33,794 nucleotides of DNA from Streptomyces sp. H27-C3 (lineage in GTDB: Bacteria > Actinomycetota > Actinomycetes > Streptomycetales > Streptomycetaceae), in NCBI RefSeq assembly GCF_030063415.1, contig NZ_JASITA010000050.1, positions 14,885 through 48,678 on the forward strand, written 5' to 3'. The notes below the pieces were generated by a model, which searched no databases, was not told where the DNA came from, and saw nothing but the letters and a program-made list of their open reading frames with translations. A program made the position numbers and the translations under genes. Below, in pieces: positions 29,915 to 33,794 of this stretch (position 1 is the stretch's first letter; each line of letters opens with the position of its first letter).

Positions 29915-31969
29915 CTACAGTGGCGGGCACTTGCTGCGATTCGACGGTGTCCCGGAGTTGCTGTCGTCCAGCATCTCCGCCGGAAGCGGGCGGCAGTGCA
30001 GGACGTCGAGGCGGCTCACCGCGCGCGTGAGGACCACATAGAGCCGGTGCAGGCCGCGCGGTTCGGCGCCGACGATCGCGGCGGGTTCGACGGCGACGAC
30101 GTGGTCGTATTCGAGGCCCTTGGCGAGCGCGGCGGGCAGGACGGACACCCGCGGCGCACTGCCCGCCGCCAAGGGGCCGCCGCCGGTGACCCCCGCCGCG
30201 GCCAGCGCCTCGCGCAGCGCGGGCACCTGCGCCTCGTCCGCGATGACGCCCACCGATCCCTCCCGGGTCAGTGCGGCCCGTACCGCCTCGACCGTCGCCA
30301 CCGTCAGATCCCGCACCTCGCGGATCGCCAACTCGCCGTCCGTGCGCAGCGAATGACCGGGCGGTACGTCGACGTCCAGCGCCCCGAGCAGCCGGTTCGC
30401 CAGCTCCACGATCGCCGCAGGGACGCGGAACCCCTTGGTCAGCGGGACGACGGCGGCCGCGCCCTTGCCGAGGTGGGCGAGGAGTTCGGGCCAGTTGCGG
30501 GCCGCCCACGGTGTGGTGCCCTGCGCGAGGTCGCCCAGTACCGTCACCGAGCCGAAGTCGACGCGGCGGGCGATGGCACGGCACTGCATCGGGGAGAGGT
30601 CCTGCGCCTCGTCGATGACGACATGGCCGTAGCTCTCCGGGCGTTCGACGAGACCCGCGACCTCGTCGATCAGCACCAGGTCGGCGGCCGACCACTTCAC
30701 GCTTCTGAAGGACCGCGGCGGCTTCGCCCAGCGGATCGCCTGCCGCTCGTCCTCGGTCAGACCCGGGTCGACGGCGGCGGTGAGCACCTCGGCCACGATC
30801 TCCTCGGGCAGGACCTTGGGCCACACCGAGTCGACGAACGCGGAGACAGGCCTGGCCCGGCCCATCCTGCGCAGCCACTCGTTGTCGGGCTGCCCCGCGC
30901 GCCGTTCGGCCTGGAGCCGCAGGAGGCGTACGGCGCGGGTGCGTACGCGTTCGCGGCCGACGGCGTACGGGGGCGCCTCGGCCCGTACCTCTTCGACGAT
31001 CCGTGCCAGCTCGGCGAGCGGGATGCGCCAGGTGTACGAGCCGTTGGGGACGGCGAGCGATGCGGTGGGCGCCGACACCCGACCGTAGAGCGCGCGGTGC
31101 AGCACGGCCGCCATCGGGGCACTGTGCTTGACGGCCGCAGCCGCGGGGGCGTCCAGGGCGCGCACCGGGTGGCGGGCCAGTTCGTCGTCGACCGTGGACT
31201 GCCTGATGCCTCCTTCGCCGAGTGCGGGCAGCACCTCGGCGATGTAGGAGAGGAAGGTGCGGTTGGGGCCGAGGATGAGCAGGCCGCTGCGGACCAGGCG
31301 CTGCGGATGGGTGTAGAGGAGGTACGCGGCGCGGTGCAGGCCGACGGCGGTCTTGCCAGTGCCGGGGGCGCCCTGCACACAGACGGACCGGGTCAGCTCC
31401 GCGCGTACGAGCGTGTCCTGTTCGGGCTGGATGGTGGCGGCGATGTCACGCATCGGGCCGACCCGGGGGCGCTCGATCTCCCCGGCCAGGATGCGGCTGA
31501 CCGCAGCGGGGCCCGGGGCCGCGGAGACCAGCGGCTCGTCCTCAAGGCCGGTCAGGTCCTCGGAGGCACCCTTGCTCCAGGGTGCCCAGCCGAAGCGGCG
31601 GCGTACCGCGACGCCCTGCGGGTCACGGGCGCTCGCCTGGTAGAAGGCGCGGGAGACGGGCGCGCGCCAGTCGATGACCAGGGGCGGCTCGGCGGGGTGC
31701 TCGATGATGCGGCGGCGGCCGATGTGGTGGCTGCGGCCGTCGGCCAGGTCGAGGCGGCCGAAGAAGAGCGGGCTCTCGGGCTCCTCCCCCAACTGCTTCG
31801 CGTAGCTGCGCAGGTGGTAGCCGAGCGACTCGGCGTCCGCGCCGGACGCGGAGACGTCCTCGCCGGTGACGACCTGTTCGTCGGCGCCCTCGATCATGCG
31901 GGCCAGGGCTGCGCGGCAGGTGTCGTGGAAGGTCCGTTCCCGGCTGAGCTCATGGTCGAGTGACGTCAT
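29915..31969 (-). CDS. helD: HelD-like UvrD/Rep-type ATPase (RNA polymerase recycling)
   Basis: Superfamily 1 ATPase of 684 aa. It opens with a helical N-terminal arm (LSRERTFHDTCRAALARMIE), then a clamp-like region with FGRLD and PLVIDWRAPVSRAFYQAS, Walker A VQGAPGTGKTAVGLHRAAYL (about 198-217), Walker B HVVIDEAQDLSPMQ (about 450), GDLAQGTTPWAARNW and a C-terminal GLEYDHVV plus RLYVVLTRAVSRL. The VIDWRAP segment and N-terminal arm mark the HelD family, which removes RNA polymerase from stalled complexes and in some actinobacteria gives rifamycin tolerance. No rifamycin-associated element is seen upstream. It shares its strand with a TetR gene 95 bp before it. Confidence 0.88.
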   Translation of the reverse strand: MTSLDHELSRERTFHDTCRAALARMIEGADEQVVTGEDVSASGADAESLGYHLRSYAKQLGEEPESPLFFGRLDLADGRSHHIGRRRIIEHPAEPPLVIDWRAPVSRAFYQASARDPQGVAVRRRFGWAPWSKGASEDLTGLEDEPLVSAAPGPAAVSRILAGEIERPRVGPMRDIAATIQPEQDTLVRAELTRSVCVQGAPGTGKTAVGLHRAAYLLYTHPQRLVRSGLLILGPNRTFLSYIAEVLPALGEGGIRQSTVDDELARHPVRALDAPAAAAVKHSAPMAAVLHRALYGRVSAPTASLAVPNGSYTWRIPLAELARIVEEVRAEAPPYAVGRERVRTRAVRLLRLQAERRAGQPDNEWLRRMGRARPVSAFVDSVWPKVLPEEIVAEVLTAAVDPGLTEDERQAIRWAKPPRSFRSVKWSAADLVLIDEVAGLVERPESYGHVVIDEAQDLSPMQCRAIARRVDFGSVTVLGDLAQGTTPWAARNWPELLAHLGKGAAAVVPLTKGFRVPAAIVELANRLLGALDVDVPPGHSLRTDGELAIREVRDLTVATVEAVRAALTREGSVGVIADEAQVPALREALAAAGVTGGGPLAAGSAPRVSVLPAALAKGLEYDHVVAVEPAAIVGAEPRGLHRLYVVLTRAVSRLDVLHCRPLPAEMLDDSNSGTPSNRSKCPPL

Positions 31970-32020
31970 CCACTCAAGATAACGTAACCGAGTAACGAAT
32001 TAAACTTCACATCGAAATCC

Positions 32021-32048
32021 GGTGCTCGAATCCCGGTGCTCGAATCCC
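32021..32048. repeat. 14-bp tandem repeat between TetR and HelD genes
   Basis: GGTGCTCGAATCCC twice in a row, with a partial third unit GGTGCG at 32049. It lies in the HelD leader region, next to an AT-rich stretch (31978-32004) holding GTTAC words that is probably the HelD promoter. Confidence 0.75.
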
Positions 32049-32064
32049 GGTGCGCGCTACCGGC

Positions 32065-32709
32065 TCAGAAGTACGCCGCCAGCCCCGTCCGCAGCTGCCC
32101 GAACGCCAGGTTCGCCGCCGCCACCGCCTCGGGCAGGACCGCGTCCGCACCCTCCCCCGCCTCGATCCGCCGCCAGTTCTCCTCGGCGAGGATCCGCCGC
32201 ACCGCGACGATCTGCCCGGCCGCGAGCCGCGCCCCGAGCGGGTCGGGCCCGCCGAGGGCTACGGCCAGCGCCTCCTCGGAGCGGGTCACGTACGCGCGCA
32301 GCCTGGCCACCAGGCTCGGCGTCCCGTACAGCAGCCGATGGAAGGCGAGCACCGCCGGTTCGTCACTGAGCCCGCTCACCGGGTCGCGCCGGTCGAGGCC
32401 CGCCAGGAAGTGCTGTCGCAGGGCGTCCAGCGGCGAGAGCCCCGCCGGGCGACCGGTCACCACCCGCGCCGCCTCGTCCTCGTGGTCGGCGAACCGGTGC
32501 AGCGCCAGGTCCTCCTTGGCCGGGAAGTAGCGAAAGAGGGTCGGCTTGGAGATCTCGGCGGCGGCGGCCACCTCCGCGACGGAGACCTGATCGAAGCCCT
32601 TCGCCAGGAACAGACCGATCGCGGCGTCGGAAATCGCCTGGTACGTCCGCTGCTTTTTGCGCTCGCGCAGCCCCATACCGCCGCCACTGCCGTCCGTTTC
32701 ACCGCTCAT
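32065..32709 (-). CDS. TetR-family regulator
   Basis: A 214-aa repressor with the HTH at residues about 15-65: RERKKQRTYQAISDAAIGLF, VAEVAAAAEISKPTLFRYFP. The ligand domain follows. The start is ATG at 32709; an internal ATG at 32673-32675 before GLRERKK is also possible. It is divergent from the quinone oxidoreductase gene with 91 bp between starts, and upstream of helD on the same strand. It may control either or both. No clear TetR palindrome was seen in the shared intergenic region, which instead carries a SoxR-like box. Confidence 0.9.
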   Translation of the reverse strand: MSGETDGSGGGMGLRERKKQRTYQAISDAAIGLFLAKGFDQVSVAEVAAAAEISKPTLFRYFPAKEDLALHRFADHEDEAARVVTGRPAGLSPLDALRQHFLAGLDRRDPVSGLSDEPAVLAFHRLLYGTPSLVARLRAYVTRSEEALAVALGGPDPLGARLAAGQIVAVRRILAEENWRRIEAGEGADAVLPEAVAAANLAFGQLRTGLAAYF

Positions 32710-32732
32710 GGGCAGAAGCGTACGGGGAGGCC

Positions 32733-32763
32733 TTGACCTCAACCGTCCTTGATGTCTGAGACT
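32733..32763 (+). promoter_or_regulatory. SoxR-like box in the quinone oxidoreductase promoter
   Basis: TTGACC (32733-32738) overlaps ACCTCAACCGTCCTTGATGT (32736-32755), a weaker version of the ACCTCAAG-N4-CTTGAGGT operator. A -10-like GAGACT/TGAGAC follows with an 18-19-bp spacer. The same TTGACCTCAA word opens the ABC exporter promoter 7 kb away. Confidence 0.6.
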
Positions 32764-32800
32764 CCTCGTACAGGCAACAACCGAGCGGGGAGTGGACATC

Positions 32801-33772
32801 ATGCGCGCGATTCAGGTGACGGAGTTCGGCGGTCCGGAGGTCCTGGTGGAGACCGAGCTGCCCGACCCGGTGGCCGGGCCCGGCGAAGTGGTCGTCGGGG
32901 TGGCCGTGGTGGACACCATCTTCCTGGAGACACAGATCCGCGAGAGCTGGGGCCCGCAGTTCGGCGTCACCCCGCCGTACGTGCCGGGCGGCTCGGCGGC
33001 CGGCACCGTGCTCTCCGTCGGCGAGGGCGTGGACCCGTCGTGGACCGGACGCCGGGTGGTGGCGGGACCAGGAATCCAGGGGTCGTACGCCGAACAGCTC
33101 GTCGCCCCCGTCGACCGGCTCACCCCCGTCCCGGACGGCCTCGGCCTGCGCGAGGCCGCCGCGCTCGGCCACGACGGGGTCACCGGCACCGGCATTACGC
33201 AGGCCGCGCGAATCCAGCCCGGCGAGCGGGTGCTGATCCTGGGGGCGTCGGGCGGCATGGGCACCCTCCTGGTGCAGCTGGCGCACGCGGCGGGGGCGCG
33301 GGTCGTCGGAGCCGCGCGGGGGAAGCGGAAGCTGGATCTCGTACGGGAGTTGGGCGCCGACGCGGTTGTCGACTACTCCCAGGACGGCTGGGCCGACCGG
33401 GCACGCGAAGCGCTCGGCGGAGCGGGCGCGGACCTGGTGCTCGACGGCGTGGGCGGCGAACTCGGTCTGACTGCCTTCGAGTTGACCGCCACGGGTGGCC
33501 GGTTCTCGGCGCACGGGGCGTCGAGCGGCGGCTTCTCCCCCATCGACGCGGCGGAGGCACAGCGCCGGGGGATCACACTGCGGGGCATCACCGAGGTGCA
33601 GTTCGAACCGGACGCCATCACGCGGCTGATGGCCGTCGCGCTCGCGGAGGCGGCGGCGGGACGGCTGCGACCGGTCATCGCCGAGACCTTCCCACTGGCG
33701 CGGGCCGCGGACGCGCACCGGGCGATCGAGGCCCGGTCCGTACTCGGCAAGGCGCTGCTCACCGTGGGCTGA
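32801..33772 (+). CDS. NADPH:quinone oxidoreductase (zinc-free MDR family)
   Basis: Medium-chain dehydrogenase/reductase of 323 aa, quinone-oxidoreductase type. Seen: the N-terminal GroES-like domain starting MRAIQVTEFGGPEVLVETEL, GVTPPYVPGGSAAGTV, and a Rossmann domain with VLILGASGGMGTLLVQLAHA (about 146-165) followed by ARGKRKLDLVRELGADAVVD. The Cys/His zinc ligands of alcohol dehydrogenases are missing. The ATG at 32801 is placed by GGGGAG 8-9 nt upstream; an in-frame GTG at 32792 is less well placed. The SoxR-like promoter box fits: from memory a quinone oxidoreductase (SCO4266) is a SoxR target in S. coelicolor. Confidence 0.94.
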   Translation: MRAIQVTEFGGPEVLVETELPDPVAGPGEVVVGVAVVDTIFLETQIRESWGPQFGVTPPYVPGGSAAGTVLSVGEGVDPSWTGRRVVAGPGIQGSYAEQLVAPVDRLTPVPDGLGLREAAALGHDGVTGTGITQAARIQPGERVLILGASGGMGTLLVQLAHAAGARVVGAARGKRKLDLVRELGADAVVDYSQDGWADRAREALGGAGADLVLDGVGGELGLTAFELTATGGRFSAHGASSGGFSPIDAAEAQRRGITLRGITEVQFEPDAITRLMAVALAEAAAGRLRPVIAETFPLARAADAHRAIEARSVLGKALLTVG

Positions 33773-33794
33773 CGGTCGGGCGCCGGGGTGGGGT

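Noticed and set aside
31970..32064. Rifamycin-associated element before helD
   Set aside because: The expected inverted GGGGCTTG-type motif is not present in the leader.

Overview
The window is high-GC actinobacterial DNA, almost certainly Streptomyces. Evidence: strong GC bias at third codon positions, GTG starts, PHO boxes with 11-nt GTTCACC units, mycothiol biosynthesis (mshA), an F420-type deazaflavin oxidoreductase, a rare TTA codon, and Streptomyces-type intergenic repeats. From memory, the gene set phoP/phoR (regX3/senX3), gpm, YbjN, mshA ... DUF2516, HBHA-like, XRE regulator matches the order of the Mycobacterium tuberculosis region around Rv0474-Rv0491, so this is old core chromosome with younger insertions.

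Layout. (1) 1-3260: phosphate control. phoR-phoP (minus) diverge from phoU (plus) across two PHO boxes; phoU is followed by a Cys-rich metallothionein-like gene. (2) 3315-4605: a complete IS30-family element. (3) 4743-5242: a small Cys/His protein and a stranded transcription terminator. (4) 5243-9922: a decayed integrative element bounded by an 18-bp direct repeat that is the 3' end of the phosphoglycerate mutase gene. It carries several unrelated short-repeat arrays and palindromes, an acetyltransferase between 66-bp inverted repeats, a fragment of an XRE regulator abutting a fragment of an excisionase, a stand-alone copy of the integrase arm-binding domain, and a frameshifted tyrosine integrase. 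The element supplies a replacement last codon context, stop and terminator for gpm.

(5) 9904-17926: core genes gpm, an MFS exporter, a broken Tat-exported beta-helix protein, YbjN protein, mshA, a methyltransferase and an NlpC/P60 wall hydrolase. (6) 17927-23255: a repeat-rich gap, a receiver/PP2C phosphatase, DUF2516 membrane protein, HBHA-like protein with its XRE regulator, and a PadR/HAAS pair. (7) 23256-25560: a scar region with an IS5-like transposase tail, a large palindrome, a TTA-containing alpha/beta hydrolase and an MFS gene that has lost its first half. (8) 25669-33772: stress and detoxification genes: an ABC exporter and a quinone oxidoreductase, each behind a SoxR-like box in a 19-bp-class promoter, a carboxylesterase, a deazaflavin-dependent oxidoreductase, a HelD-like helicase and a TetR regulator.

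The most unusual part is the gpm-targeted element: it uses the 3' end of a glycolytic gene rather than a tRNA as its attachment site and rebuilds both the gene end and its terminator. Everything is read by eye; family assignments rest on motifs and were not checked by database search.
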